Shown piece by piece: positions 51,902 to 60,509 of a stretch of 64,000 nt of DNA; positions within the stretch are counted from its first letter, which is position 1, and each line of letters begins with the position of its first letter. The notes under the pieces are model-generated. The model saw only the letters and a list, made by a program, of their open reading frames with translations. It did not search any database and was not told the DNA's origin. Source of the stretch: Candidatus Limnocylindrales bacterium (GTDB taxonomy: Bacteria; Moduliflexota; Moduliflexia; Moduliflexales; JAUQPW01); assembly GCA_035559535.1 (NCBI GenBank), contig DATMBG010000037.1, forward strand, positions 62,001 through 126,000, written 5' to 3'. The position numbers and the translations under genes are program-made.

Positions 51902-53431
51902 CTAAAATCCCCGTCTTAACGCCTGTTGTCGACCTATCCATTTCCAGGGGTTCAAGATATTCCGATCGGTTGAAGGAGTAAGTGGGGAAGAGTCTTTTCG
52001 GTTTTTATAGGCCAAAAAAGCAGCTATTAGCGCGACATCCCGAAGTTCATCGGCATCCGTTTCCTCCTGGAGGGGATACCCGGCTGAGCCATCCAGAAAT
52101 TGAGAGTCGATAAAATGGGTATGAAAATTTCCGGCGATAAAGTGGGGATTCTTCATCACCTTTTTGTGGAAAGGGATCGTAGTTTTAATTCCTAGAACCT
52201 TAAATTCATCCAGGGCCCGGGACATTCTTTGAAGGACTTCCTGGCGGTCACGTCCCCAAACGATTAACTTGGCGATCATGGAGTCGTAATATACGGAGAT
52301 CTCATCTCCCTGGAAGGTTCCACTATCAACCCGGATCCAGGGTCCAAGGGGAGGTTGTAAAACTAGAATTTTACCGGGGGAAGGCATAAAGTGATTTTCC
52401 GGGTCTTCAGCGTAAATCCGACACTCCATGGCAGCCCCGTTTAACCGGATTTCCTCCTGGGAGTAGGAGAGTCTTTCCCCGGCGGCTATTCTAAGCTGCT
52501 CCTTGACCAGATCGATTCCCGTCACCATTTCGGTTACCGGATGCTCGACCTGCAATCGGGTATTCATCTCCAGGAAATAAAAATTCTTGTTCTTATCTAC
52601 TAAAAATTCAAGGGTTCCGGCGTTGTAATACCCTGCGGCCAGGGCTGCTTTTACTGCTGTTTTGCCCATCCTTTGACGCAGGTCTGGATCTACAATGACC
52701 GAGGGGGATTCTTCGATAAGCTTTTGATGTCGACGCTGGATAGAACATTCCCTTTCTCCCAGATAAACCATTTTCCCGTACTTATCCCCCAGAACCTGAA
52801 TTTCTATGTGTCGGGGCTCTTCGATATATTTTTCCAGATACACAGAGGGATCCCCAAAGGCAGATCGGGCTTCGGAGCGAGCACTTCTCAGGGCACTCTC
52901 CATATCCCGGGAGTTCCGGACAATACGCATACCTTTTCCGCCGCCCCCCGCAGCCGCCTTGATAACAACAGGAAATCCTATCTCTTCGGCCAGGCGCATG
53001 GCCATACGGTCGTCTTCAATTACATCTTCTGTCCCCGGAACTACCGGAACCCCCTCCTGAAGAGCTATCTTCCTGGCCGCCGTTTTATTTCCCATCGCCT
53101 GGATAGCCTGACTGGATGGACCGATAAAAACCACTCCTTCTTCCTCACATCTTCGAGCAAAGGTTGCGTTCTCGGATAAGAATCCATATCCCGGATGAAT
53201 TGCTTCGACTTTGGTCGCTCGTGCAATCTCCAGAATTTTTTCTATATTGAGGTAGCTCTGAATCGCCGGAGGCGGACCGACGCAATAGGCTTCGTCGGCA
53301 TATCGTACGTGAAGGGCCTTACGATCTGCTTCGGAATAAATGGCGACTGTTGTAATCTCCAGATCCCTGCAGGCCCTGATAATCCTCAGAGCAATTTCCC
53401 CACGGTTGGCAATAAGAATTTTTTTGAACAT
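51902..53431 (-). CDS. Acyl-CoA carboxylase biotin carboxylase subunit
   Basis: A 509-residue ATP-grasp enzyme that carboxylates biotin. KILIANRGEIALRIIRA at the start, the ATP loop VVIKAAAGGGGKGMRIV (about 155-172), EKYIEEPRHIEIQVLGD, and FLEMNTRLQVEHPVTEM are standard. The C-terminal tail after residue about 450 is linker. With the carrier gene downstream it makes a split acetyl/propionyl/methylcrotonyl-CoA carboxylase alpha half; no beta (carboxyltransferase) gene is adjacent, so the substrate is open. Confidence 0.94.
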   Translation of the reverse strand: MFKKILIANRGEIALRIIRACRDLEITTVAIYSEADRKALHVRYADEAYCVGPPPAIQSYLNIEKILEIARATKVEAIHPGYGFLSENATFARRCEEEGVVFIGPSSQAIQAMGNKTAARKIALQEGVPVVPGTEDVIEDDRMAMRLAEEIGFPVVIKAAAGGGGKGMRIVRNSRDMESALRSARSEARSAFGDPSVYLEKYIEEPRHIEIQVLGDKYGKMVYLGERECSIQRRHQKLIEESPSVIVDPDLRQRMGKTAVKAALAAGYYNAGTLEFLVDKNKNFYFLEMNTRLQVEHPVTEMVTGIDLVKEQLRIAAGERLSYSQEEIRLNGAAMECRIYAEDPENHFMPSPGKILVLQPPLGPWIRVDSGTFQGDEISVYYDSMIAKLIVWGRDRQEVLQRMSRALDEFKVLGIKTTIPFHKKVMKNPHFIAGNFHTHFIDSQFLDGSAGYPLQEETDADELRDVALIAAFLAYKNRKDSSPLTPSTDRNILNPWKWIGRQQALRRGF

Positions 53432-54349
53432 GACCGGTAACCCTCTACTTTACAACCAGGATATGATACTTCCTAAGCTTAGACCCATTCCGGGGCAATA
53501 GCCTTTAATAACGGTGCAGTTGTCATCAAAGTACTATACGCTTTGGAAAGCTTCAAGTAAATTTTTTCTATAAAGATAATCCAGAAAGTGGGAAAGAGGC
53601 CCCCCAGGCCTTGGTAAACTAACACGCCCTTCCTGTCGAGGGATTCAGAATTCAGAATTTTCTTCAAGCTTCCTGGCCGTGTCCTGTTAGACAGGTTGCC
53701 CTGCCGGGGCTGACCTTTTCCCTTCAGTCAGGGTTTCCCAGGTCTTATCGGCCTTAACCGTCGTTTTGTGGGTTCCTTCCCATCTAACAAAGTGTTTTCT
53801 TCAATGAAGCCTATACGGTTGCTTTTCCACCTCCTTCCCGGTAAGCACCGTATCTTTTTACAGAGCAAATTTTATGCTATATTCCCAAAGGGAGACTTTA
53901 TTTGTAAAAGGGATCTTTTTTCAATAACTTATAAAAAATTATTTTAGGGAAGCCTTCTTTCTGTCTTGCTAAAGGAGACAATAAAAGAGCTATAGAGACC
54001 TACAAGTTATTTTTTATTAAATAATTGTTTGATGTCTCAGTTTCTAAGACATCTTTCTCCCTGAGAGAGATCTTTATTTTCTTGACAATTCAGACCGGGA
54101 ATATTAGTTTTCACATAAATCCTTATCCAGAATAGATAGATTTTCCCAAGAAACTTATGGAAATGACAGAATTCTTTAACCCTACAGGATGACCGAAGGG
54201 AACTTACCGATATAAGCGTTTCTGGGATGATCCTCCTTTTAAACCGTGGAAAGCGGTAGAGGTGTCTGTATTGCTTAATTTTATAAATTGTTCAGTGTCC
54301 GTTGCAAGGAACAGCAGACAACGGACAAAGGACAATGGATAGCGGACCG
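53432..54349. other. Gene-poor stretch ahead of thrC
   Basis: About 900 bases. It holds ATTCAGA twice (53643-53656), a possible short gene with an in-frame TGA on the minus strand (53687-53830), a TTGACA near 54083 without a good -10, and the heptamer repeat at 54302-54350. The 53479-53667 minus frame is not supported as a gene. Confidence 0.45.
53687..53830 (-). pseudogene. Short frame with in-frame TGA at codon 10
   Basis: GTG at 53830 after GGGAAGGAGGTG, then MEKQPYRLH, a TGA at codon 10 (53803-53801), and 37 further codons (RKHFVRWEGTHKTTVKADKT and on) to TAA. The part after TGA looks coding in composition. It could be a nonsense-mutated small gene, chance, or (unlikely) a recoded TGA; no SECIS-like hairpin is evident. 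Confidence 0.25.
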
Positions 54350-54350
54350 A
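54302..54350. repeat. Heptamer tandem repeat (ACAATGG family) before thrC
   Basis: ACAACGG, ACAAAGG, ACAATGG, ATAGCGG and ACCGATG follow in register, preceded by the reverse piece GTGTCCGTTG. It runs into the thrC ATG and encodes a false 16-codon extension. Confidence 0.75.
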
Positions 54351-55609
54351 TGAGTTACGTACGTGGATTAAAGTGTCGGGAATGTGGGCGAGAATATCCT
54401 AAGGAACCCTTACATGTCTGCGAGTTTTGTTTCGGACCATTGGAAGTTGTTTATAATTATGAAGAGATCAAACGGAATATCAGTAAGGAGAAAATTGCCG
54501 AGCGGCAGAAGAACATGTGGCGGTATAAGGAGCTCCTCCCTTTAGAAAAAGACAGCGGAATCGGTATCGATATCGGATTTACGCCGTTAATTCGTGCCCA
54601 TAACCTGGCTCAGGCTCTGGGAGTTTCTGAACTTTATCTTAAAAATGATGCGGCCAATTATCCGACCCTCTCCTTCAAAGATCGGGTTGTATCGGTAGCC
54701 TTGTCCAAGGCCAAAGAGTTCGGCTTTGATACCGTTGCCTGTGCATCTACCGGAAATCTGGCGAATTCAGTGGCAGCCATTGCAGCAGCCAGTAGCCTTC
54801 GTAGCTTTGTTTTTATCCCCTATGACCTGGAGCAGGGAAAAGTTCTTGGAACCATGATCTACGGGACCAATTTAGTAGGCATCAGGGGAAGCTACGATGA
54901 AGTCAACCGCCTGTGTAGCGAGATTGCCGGTAAATACGGTTGGGCCTTCGTCAACATCAACCTGCGCCCTTACTATGCTGAAGGTTCTAAAACCTTTGGC
55001 TACGAAATTGCCGAACAACTGGGGTGGAAGGTTCCCAAACATATCGTGGTTCCCATGGCAGGTGGATCTCTCATTACCAAGGTCTGGAAAGCCTTTAAGG
55101 AGCTGGAAAAGCTGGGTTTTGTTTCCGAGGTGGATACTAAAGTTTATGGCGCCCAGGCGACGGGGTGTGCACCTATTGTGACTGCCGTTAAGAAGAAAAG
55201 CGAGCTGATTACCCCTGTTAAACCGTCTACCATTGCCAAATCCCTGGCTATCGGTAATCCCGCCGATGGCTTTTATGCCATGGGAGTAATCCGAGAAAGT
55301 GGCGGCTGGGCCGAGGATGTATCCGATGAAGAAATCATCCAGGCCATGAAACTTTTAGCTGAAACCGAAGGAATTTTCACAGAAACTGCCGGTGGCGTCA
55401 CATTGGGGGTGACCAAGAAACTCCTGGACCAGGGAGTCATTCCCCGAGATGAATCCATTGTGGTCTCCATTACAGGAAATGGTCTAAAAACCCAGGAGGT
55501 GGTCATAGATCGTGTGGGTAAACCCATCGTCATTGAAGCTAAGCTCTCCCAATTTGATGCCCTTTATAAAGAAAAAGGGGGCAGAAAATCCATTAACCAC
55601 GAAGAATAA
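54350..55609 (+). CDS. thrC: Threonine synthase
   Basis: A 419-residue PLP enzyme converting O-phosphohomoserine to threonine. It starts with a zinc ribbon (C9, C12, C24, C27) and has the PLP Lys in TLSFKDRVVS (about 105), CASTGNLANSVAA, and VPMAGGSLI near the phosphate loop. The start at 54350 excludes the repeat-coded extension from 54302. It is followed by a hairpin repeat and a MoaD-NIL gene on the same strand. A role in threonine supply is standard, but the next gene could tie it to sulfur transfer. Confidence 0.92.
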   Translation: MSYVRGLKCRECGREYPKEPLHVCEFCFGPLEVVYNYEEIKRNISKEKIAERQKNMWRYKELLPLEKDSGIGIDIGFTPLIRAHNLAQALGVSELYLKNDAANYPTLSFKDRVVSVALSKAKEFGFDTVACASTGNLANSVAAIAAASSLRSFVFIPYDLEQGKVLGTMIYGTNLVGIRGSYDEVNRLCSEIAGKYGWAFVNINLRPYYAEGSKTFGYEIAEQLGWKVPKHIVVPMAGGSLITKVWKAFKELEKLGFVSEVDTKVYGAQATGCAPIVTAVKKKSELITPVKPSTIAKSLAIGNPADGFYAMGVIRESGGWAEDVSDEEIIQAMKLLAETEGIFTETAGGVTLGVTKKLLDQGVIPRDESIVVSITGNGLKTQEVVIDRVGKPIVIEAKLSQFDALYKEKGGRKSINHEE

Positions 55610-55685
55610 AAGATAGAAGATCAAAGGTCGAGGATAAAGCCTGTAGGAACTATCTTCCCTGCTTGATCTTCTATCCTCAAAGAGT
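55605..55685. repeat. Inverted heptamer repeat (GATAGAAGATC family)
   Basis: AAAAGATAGAAGATCAAAGG faces TTGATCTTCTATCCTC, with AGGATAAAG inside. It begins in the thrC stop region and ends just before the MoaD-NIL start, supplying a false extension (MIFYPQRV) in that frame. Confidence 0.7.
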
Positions 55686-55686
55686 T

Positions 55687-56202
55687 ATGAGCGTGATTGT
55701 CAGAATTCCAACGCCTTTAAGGAAATTAGCCGGGGGAAACGCCGAAGTTGAAGTTCAAGGAAGCACCATTTCTGAAGTTATCGACAATCTGGAAAAGTCC
55801 TATCCAGGGCTCAAGGAGCGGATCTGCGATGAAAAAGGAGCCATACGTAGGTTTGTAAATATCTACGTTCGGGAGGAAGATATTCGGTTCCTTAAAAATA
55901 TGGAAACCGAGGTAAAAGACGGAGATGTGGTCTCGATTGTACCGGCCATTGCCGGAGGTGCTATAGAAAAAAGACGGGTTTATTTAACTTTTCCTAAGGA
56001 GTTGGTTAAAGAGCCGTTGATTTATCGGGTAGGACATAAATTTGAAGTGGTTACCAACATCCGTCAGGCCAGCGTTTCCGATGAAATCGGACTTGTAGCT
56101 CTGGAGCTGGAAGGTGAACGAGAGGAAATTAAGAAAGCCATTGCCTACTTCCAGGAACAGGGGGTGAAGGTAGAACCTATCGAGATGGATGTAATCGAGT
56201 AA
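55687..56202 (+). CDS. MoaD/ThiS-like sulfur carrier fused to a NIL domain
   Basis: A 171-residue protein. Residues 1-91 are a ubiquitin-like MoaD/ThiS domain ending at a Gly-Gly (90-91) in PAIAGGAIEK. Residues about 96-168 match the NIL ligand-binding domain (VYLTFPKELVKEPLIY and IKKAIAYFQEQGVKVEP), the C-terminal domain of MetN. A sulfur carrier is normally used with its Gly-Gly free at the C-terminus as thiocarboxylate, so cleavage after GG or a non-catalytic carrier role must be assumed. Similar carriers serve cysteine (CysO) or homocysteine synthesis; thrC is the upstream neighbour. The start at 55687 ignores the repeat-coded extension. Confidence 0.82.
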   Translation: MSVIVRIPTPLRKLAGGNAEVEVQGSTISEVIDNLEKSYPGLKERICDEKGAIRRFVNIYVREEDIRFLKNMETEVKDGDVVSIVPAIAGGAIEKRRVYLTFPKELVKEPLIYRVGHKFEVVTNIRQASVSDEIGLVALELEGEREEIKKAIAYFQEQGVKVEPIEMDVIE

Positions 56203-56584
56203 TTTTTAACCAACCATTCCCTGAATTTCACGAATTTTATCCTCCCAATTCGTGAAATTCTCTCCTTCTCCCCTTCTCCCCTTCTCCTTACCTCGAAGAT
56301 AAATTTTTTCTGCTTGACATTCCTATCTTGTCTGTTTATGAAAGAGTTATATCCCTTCACCACGAAAATAGGACCTGATCAGACAGGATGATCCTGACCT
56401 TACCTCCCATTTCCCTCTCCTGAAACCTCCAAAGAGGGAGCGTGAGGGGAGAGAGGATAGGCCCTCTGGGATTGTCCTTACAGGTGATGGGGCATTTCAA
56501 TGGGAAAGGGTATTCATCGTTCTTCATTAACTTTTCTACTTACTTCCTCACCCCATTTAAGTATAACTTTAAAGGAGGAAAGGC
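56203..56584. other. Promoter region of the sugar transporter
   Basis: Contains repeats of the CCCTCTCC type (56225-56290 and 56400-56460: TTCCCTCTCCTG facing GAGGGAGCGTGAGGGG) and the promoter at 56314. No gene is seen. Confidence 0.45.
56314..56342 (+). promoter_or_regulatory. Promoter of the sugar ABC unit
   Basis: TTGACA (56314-56319) and TATGAA (56337-56342), 17 bases apart, 240 bases before the binding-protein ATG. Confidence 0.5.
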
Positions 56585-57565
56585 ATGAGACGAGTTATTT
56601 TAAGTTTGCTTTGTGGGCTTTTAGTAAGTTCTGTGATAAGTGATGGTTTGGCGGCAGAGAAAAAATTAAAATTTGCCTTTGTAGCCGGAGTAGCAGACCC
56701 CTTTTACTTCACCATGGAAAAAGGAATCCGAAAAAAGGCTCAGGAATTAGGGGTTGATCTGGTTGTTTCAGAGTATCCAAAAGCCTGGGGACCGGAAGTG
56801 CAGGTTCCTATCCTGGAAGCGGTTGCGGCCCGTGGAGATATCGATTTGATTATGACCGCTCCGACCTCCACCGAGGCGTTGATTCCGGTCCTTAAAAAAA
56901 TCCACGATCAGGGGATCGAGATCATTACCGTGGATACCTTCATCGGAGATGGGGATTATACCAAGGAAAGTAATTATAGCTTCCCTCTGGCTTATATTGG
57001 AACAGACAATAAATTGGGCGGCATCCAGGTTGCCGAACGGCTGGCCAAAATGATCGGTGAAAAGGGGAAGGTCTATATTAATACCACAAATCCCGACGTC
57101 TCCAGTGTAAGGGATCGGGTCGAAGGGTTTAAGGAAGGGATCAAAAAATATCCCAACATTGAGCTGGTAGGAATAGATTACAATCTAGATAGTCAGGAAA
57201 AGGCCCAGGCTCAAACTTTAGCCAAGCTTCAGGCTAATCCAGATATTGTAGGGATCTTCGGAACTAATCTGTTCAGCGCCCAGGGGGTTTATCAGGCTGT
57301 GGTCAATGCAGGCCTGACAGGTACCGTAAAGATCGCTTCCTGGGATGCTACCCAGGATTTGATCAATGCTCTCAAAAAAGGTCAGGTGGATCTGGTACTG
57401 GCACAACTCCCGGCTGAAATAGGTAGCCTGGCAGTGGAATGGGGTTATAAGTATTTTAAGGATAAGACTCCGATTCCTAATAAAAGGGTCGTCCCCGGTT
57501 TCCAGTTCTTTACCAAAGAAAACGTGAATGACCCTGAGATGCAGCAGTATATCTATTCCAAATAG
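56585..57565 (+). CDS. Sugar ABC transporter substrate-binding protein (RbsB-like)
   Basis: A 326-residue periplasmic binding protein (type I, Peripla_BP_4 family) with a signal peptide (about 1-23). GTDNKLGGIQVAERL and INTTNPDVSSVRDRVEGFK are typical of the ribose/xylose/galactose group. AAAGGAGGAAAGGC precedes the ATG. Permease and ATPase genes follow. The sugar is not determined. Confidence 0.9.
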   Translation: MRRVILSLLCGLLVSSVISDGLAAEKKLKFAFVAGVADPFYFTMEKGIRKKAQELGVDLVVSEYPKAWGPEVQVPILEAVAARGDIDLIMTAPTSTEALIPVLKKIHDQGIEIITVDTFIGDGDYTKESNYSFPLAYIGTDNKLGGIQVAERLAKMIGEKGKVYINTTNPDVSSVRDRVEGFKEGIKKYPNIELVGIDYNLDSQEKAQAQTLAKLQANPDIVGIFGTNLFSAQGVYQAVVNAGLTGTVKIASWDATQDLINALKKGQVDLVLAQLPAEIGSLAVEWGYKYFKDKTPIPNKRVVPGFQFFTKENVNDPEMQQYIYSK

Positions 57566-57669
57566 GGGATAATGGGCAGTGGATCATAAGTCTTAAAAAG
57601 GGAAGGTCCTGAGGGGTCTATTGGTCCCTTCTCCCCCTGTGGATCCACCGCCCATTGTCTACTACCCCC
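57565..57669. repeat. Inverted repeat (GGGCAGTGGA family)
   Basis: GGGGATAATGGGCAGTGGATC faces GATCCACCGCCCATTGTCTACTACCCCC (key matches GGGCAGTGGATC/GATCCACCGCCC). It fills the gap between the binding protein and the permease and supplies a false in-frame TTG start at 57655. Confidence 0.75.
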
Positions 57670-57681
57670 GGTACAATCACC

Positions 57682-58746
57682 ATGAAATCCGGCCTGAGAA
57701 GATTCCTGATCCGAGTGGGTCGGAACTGGGCCTTGTTCTTTCTCATTTTGATGCTAACTTACTTTAGCATCTTTGGGCTTGGGTTCTTCAGCCTTAAAAA
57801 CTATCAAAACATTCTCGTTGCCTCTACGACCACCCTTATGCTGGCAGCCGGGGAAACCTTCGTTATCATTACCGGAGGAATTGATCTCTCTGTAGGTTAC
57901 GTCATGGGAGCCGCAACGGTTATCGCTGCCCTTGTCATGAGAGATCTTTACAATTCCGGGGTTTCAGAATCCTTGAGTATCCTCCTGGGATGCCTGGCCG
58001 GGCTTTTTTCGGGGATAATTCCGGGATTTATCAACGGATTTCTCATCGCCAGGTTAAAAGTCCCCCCTTTTATTGCAACTCTGGGTATGTTTGGCGTAGC
58101 CCATGGGGCCGGGCTTATCCTGTCTGGTGGTTTTCCGGTTGTTAACCTGCCTCCTTCCCTGGGTTTTATTGGAAACGGTTATATTTTCTATTATCTGCCG
58201 GAAAAAGGGTTCTCTTTTCTTCAACGTCCGGAGATGGAAAGAACCGAAGTCCGAAATCTCGTTGGAATTATTCCTATCCCTGCCGTTATAGCAGCCATTG
58301 TCTTGATTATTTTTGGTTTTATATTGGCCCAGACCCGATTTGGTCAGCATACCTATGCCATTGGGGGAAATGTAGACGCGGCTCTAAGGGCCGGTATTCC
58401 GGTTTCCCGACACCTGATGATTATCTATATTATCTCGTCCATGTTTGCAGCACTGGGAGGGGTTCTGTACGTGCTTCGCTTTACTACCGGAAGTTCCCTG
58501 GCCGGAGAAGCCAGGATGCTGGATTCTATCGCAGCGGTTGTTATAGGAGGTGCCAGTCTGTTCGGAGGTACCGGTAATCTCAAGGGAACGGTGATTGGAA
58601 CCTTGATCATCGCCACTTTAGAAACCGGATTGGTTATTTTGGGCGTTCAACCCTTTTATCAATTCTTTGCCGTGGGTATCATTATTATTATCGCCGTCCT
58701 CATCGATCAGTTCTTTCCCGAAATGATCTATGAAGATGAATCCTGA
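57682..58746 (+). CDS. Sugar ABC transporter permease (RbsC-like)
   Basis: A 354-residue BPD_transp_2-type inner-membrane permease with about eight to ten membrane segments. GETFVIITGGIDLSVG (about 70) and the late GGVLYVLRFTTGSSLAG are family marks. The ATG at 57682 (MKSGLRRFLIRV) is preferred to the TTG at 57655, which lies in the repeat; neither has a clear ribosome-binding site. It partners the binding protein upstream and the ATPase downstream. Confidence 0.9.
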   Translation: MKSGLRRFLIRVGRNWALFFLILMLTYFSIFGLGFFSLKNYQNILVASTTTLMLAAGETFVIITGGIDLSVGYVMGAATVIAALVMRDLYNSGVSESLSILLGCLAGLFSGIIPGFINGFLIARLKVPPFIATLGMFGVAHGAGLILSGGFPVVNLPPSLGFIGNGYIFYYLPEKGFSFLQRPEMERTEVRNLVGIIPIPAVIAAIVLIIFGFILAQTRFGQHTYAIGGNVDAALRAGIPVSRHLMIIYIISSMFAALGGVLYVLRFTTGSSLAGEARMLDSIAAVVIGGASLFGGTGNLKGTVIGTLIIATLETGLVILGVQPFYQFFAVGIIIIIAVLIDQFFPEMIYEDES

Positions 58747-58789
58747 CCCCTTAGAAACAGAAGGTCAGAATTCTAAAATCGGCGTAATG

Positions 58790-58892
58790 AAGAAAGTAGG
58801 GGAGTATGGGGGTAAGGGAGTATGGGGGTATGGAGGGGTGGGTGTGTAAGAGAATTTACCCCCATACTCCCCTACTCCCACACCTCCTCTTC
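58790..58892. repeat. Inverted octamer-repeat hairpin, GTATGGGG family, copy 3
   Basis: GTAGGGGAGTATGGGGGTAA with further GTATGGGG units faces TTACCCCCATACTCCCCTAC and CCCACACC. Same family as 2697-2832 and 37234-37370. It lies between the permease and ATPase genes of one unit. Confidence 0.8.
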
Positions 58893-58989
58893 ATGGATGA
58901 GGATTTAAAAACTGCAAAAGTATCATTAAAACCGAAACTTTTAACTGAACAGGACGTCTTAAAAATAAGAATAGAGAGGAGATAAAAAT

Positions 58990-59745
58990 TTGGAATCGTC
59001 TACGCCTATTTTAGAAGTTATCAATTTAACCAAACGATTCGGTGGATTGGTGGCCGTAGATCGGGTCCATATGCAGGTCTTTCCAGGTGAAGTGGTGGGA
59101 TTGCTGGGAGATAACGGAGCCGGTAAGTCCACTCTTATTAAAATGATCTCTGGAGTTTATCAGCCCGATGAAGGACAAATTCTCTTCCAGGGAAAGGAAC
59201 TCAAACTCTCAAACCCCATGGAGGCCTTGAAACTGGGTATTGAAACCATCTATCAAGATCTGGCTCTGGCAGAGAATCTAAATGTCTACGCTAATATTTT
59301 TTTGGGGCGAGAGAAAGTCAAAAAAGTTTTGGGTTTTATTAACGTATTGGATAGAAATTATATGTTAGAGGAATCCAGACGAGTCTTAAAGCGGTTAGAT
59401 ATCGAGATTCCTTCGCTACGGAACAAAATTCAGAAGCTTTCCGGTGGTCAACGACAGGCCGTTGCGATCTCCCGGTCGATTTATTGGAATGCAAAATTTT
59501 TAATCATGGATGAACCTACGGCTGCCCTGGGAGTTGCCGAACAACAGAAGGTTCTGGCCCTTGTTCGAACCCTAAAGGCTCAAGGAGTTCCGGTGATTAT
59601 TATCAGTCATCAACTCCACGATGTCTTTTCCGTAGCAGATCGGTTAATTGTGATGCGTAGGGGAAGGAAAGTGGGCGAGCGCTTAACCCGGGAAACGACA
59701 CCCGATGAAATCGTTGGGCTCATTGTCGGTTCAATCCGGGAATAA
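58990..59745 (+). CDS. Sugar ABC transporter ATP-binding protein (single-domain)
   Basis: A 251-residue ATPase with Walker A GDNGAGKST (about 38-46), Q loop TIYQDLALAENL, signature LSGGQRQAVAISRS, Walker B FLIMDEPTAALG and switch His in IISHQLHDV. It is one ABC domain, unlike the two-domain RbsA, as in FrcA/XylG-split systems, so two copies probably act per transporter. The start is TTG after GAGGAG. It completes the binding protein-permease-ATPase set. Confidence 0.92.
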   Translation: MESSTPILEVINLTKRFGGLVAVDRVHMQVFPGEVVGLLGDNGAGKSTLIKMISGVYQPDEGQILFQGKELKLSNPMEALKLGIETIYQDLALAENLNVYANIFLGREKVKKVLGFINVLDRNYMLEESRRVLKRLDIEIPSLRNKIQKLSGGQRQAVAISRSIYWNAKFLIMDEPTAALGVAEQQKVLALVRTLKAQGVPVIIISHQLHDVFSVADRLIVMRRGRKVGERLTRETTPDEIVGLIVGSIRE

Positions 59746-59768
59746 CAAGATAAAAAGGAGGCCGTACC

Positions 59769-60167
59769 ATGGCTAGTTATAAAAATAAAGGGTTATGGAT
59801 TTATCTGGGAATTATCTTTTTAGTCGGTCCTGTTTTTCTTGCCGGCTGCCACGATGAGGATAATGGGCCTACAAGTGTCGTTGTATTAGATACTACCCAG
59901 CAATTGGCCCCGGGGGGTTGCGCTTCTCCCCTCTTTAATGGAGAGGCCGGGGTTCCTGTAAAGGTTGAGGCTACGGGACCTTCCAATGAAAATCCAGACT
60001 TAACCATATTCGATCCTAATAATAATCAAGTTGCTACGGCGACCAATTCAACCCTTGGATCGGAAACTCTGGGCTTTACACCCAGTATCACGGGGGGTTA
60101 TACTGTCAGAGTCTGTGATGCGAATAATGTCGGCGGTGCAATCCGGATTGTGGTAACCCAGAGGTAA
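59769..60167 (+). CDS. Small lipoprotein with a beta-rich domain
   Basis: A 132-residue protein with a lipobox LAGC (about 26-29) after a hydrophobic stretch, so it is probably lipid-anchored. The mature part (NPDLTIFDPNNNQVATA, GGYTVRVCDANNVGG) resembles pre-peptidase C-terminal-like beta domains, and two Cys in it could form a disulfide. AAAGGAGG precedes the ATG. It follows the sugar ATPase by 23 bases, but belongs just as well to the small-protein group after it. Confidence 0.65.
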   Translation: MASYKNKGLWIYLGIIFLVGPVFLAGCHDEDNGPTSVVVLDTTQQLAPGGCASPLFNGEAGVPVKVEATGPSNENPDLTIFDPNNNQVATATNSTLGSETLGFTPSITGGYTVRVCDANNVGGAIRIVVTQR

Positions 60168-60509
60168 TCCTTTGCCCATCTTTATTCTGTTCAACTCTTA
60201 CCATTCCTTATGGGGGCGCCTGAAATATGCCCCTGCCTCCTTTATTTCTATCCCTTTTAAAATCCCTAAAGGACTCATTTTTACCCCTTGAAGGGTCTTC
60301 CTTAACCTCTTTCTTCGCTTCTTCTGCCTCCTGGACTTGAAATAATCCTACCAAAGGATAAACCCAAGAAAACTTGTAGAATTCGGATCTACCGGCTTGT
60401 CCTTGTCTTTGGTTACTTTATTGGAATTTGGGCTTATTAAAATCTTATTTTGGCATAAAAAATGAATAATTAAGAAAATAATAACTAAAAAATAAAAAAG
60501 GAGGAAAGT
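60168..60509. other. AT-rich gap
   Basis: No gene is seen. The end (60440-60500) is very AT-rich (AATAATTAAGAAAATAATAA), as in a strong promoter upstream region, but no clear -35/-10 pair was found. Confidence 0.35.

Noticed and set aside
53479-53667. 62-codon minus-strand frame
   Set aside because: No family match, no ribosome-binding site, and it runs through the ATTCAGA repeat.
53801-53803. Selenocysteine codon
   Set aside because: No SECIS-like hairpin follows the TGA and no family is recognised; nonsense mutation or chance is simpler.
2697-58892. Repeats as a CRISPR array
   Set aside because: Units are 7-8 bases, degenerate, without regular spacers, and mostly inverted; no cas genes are near.
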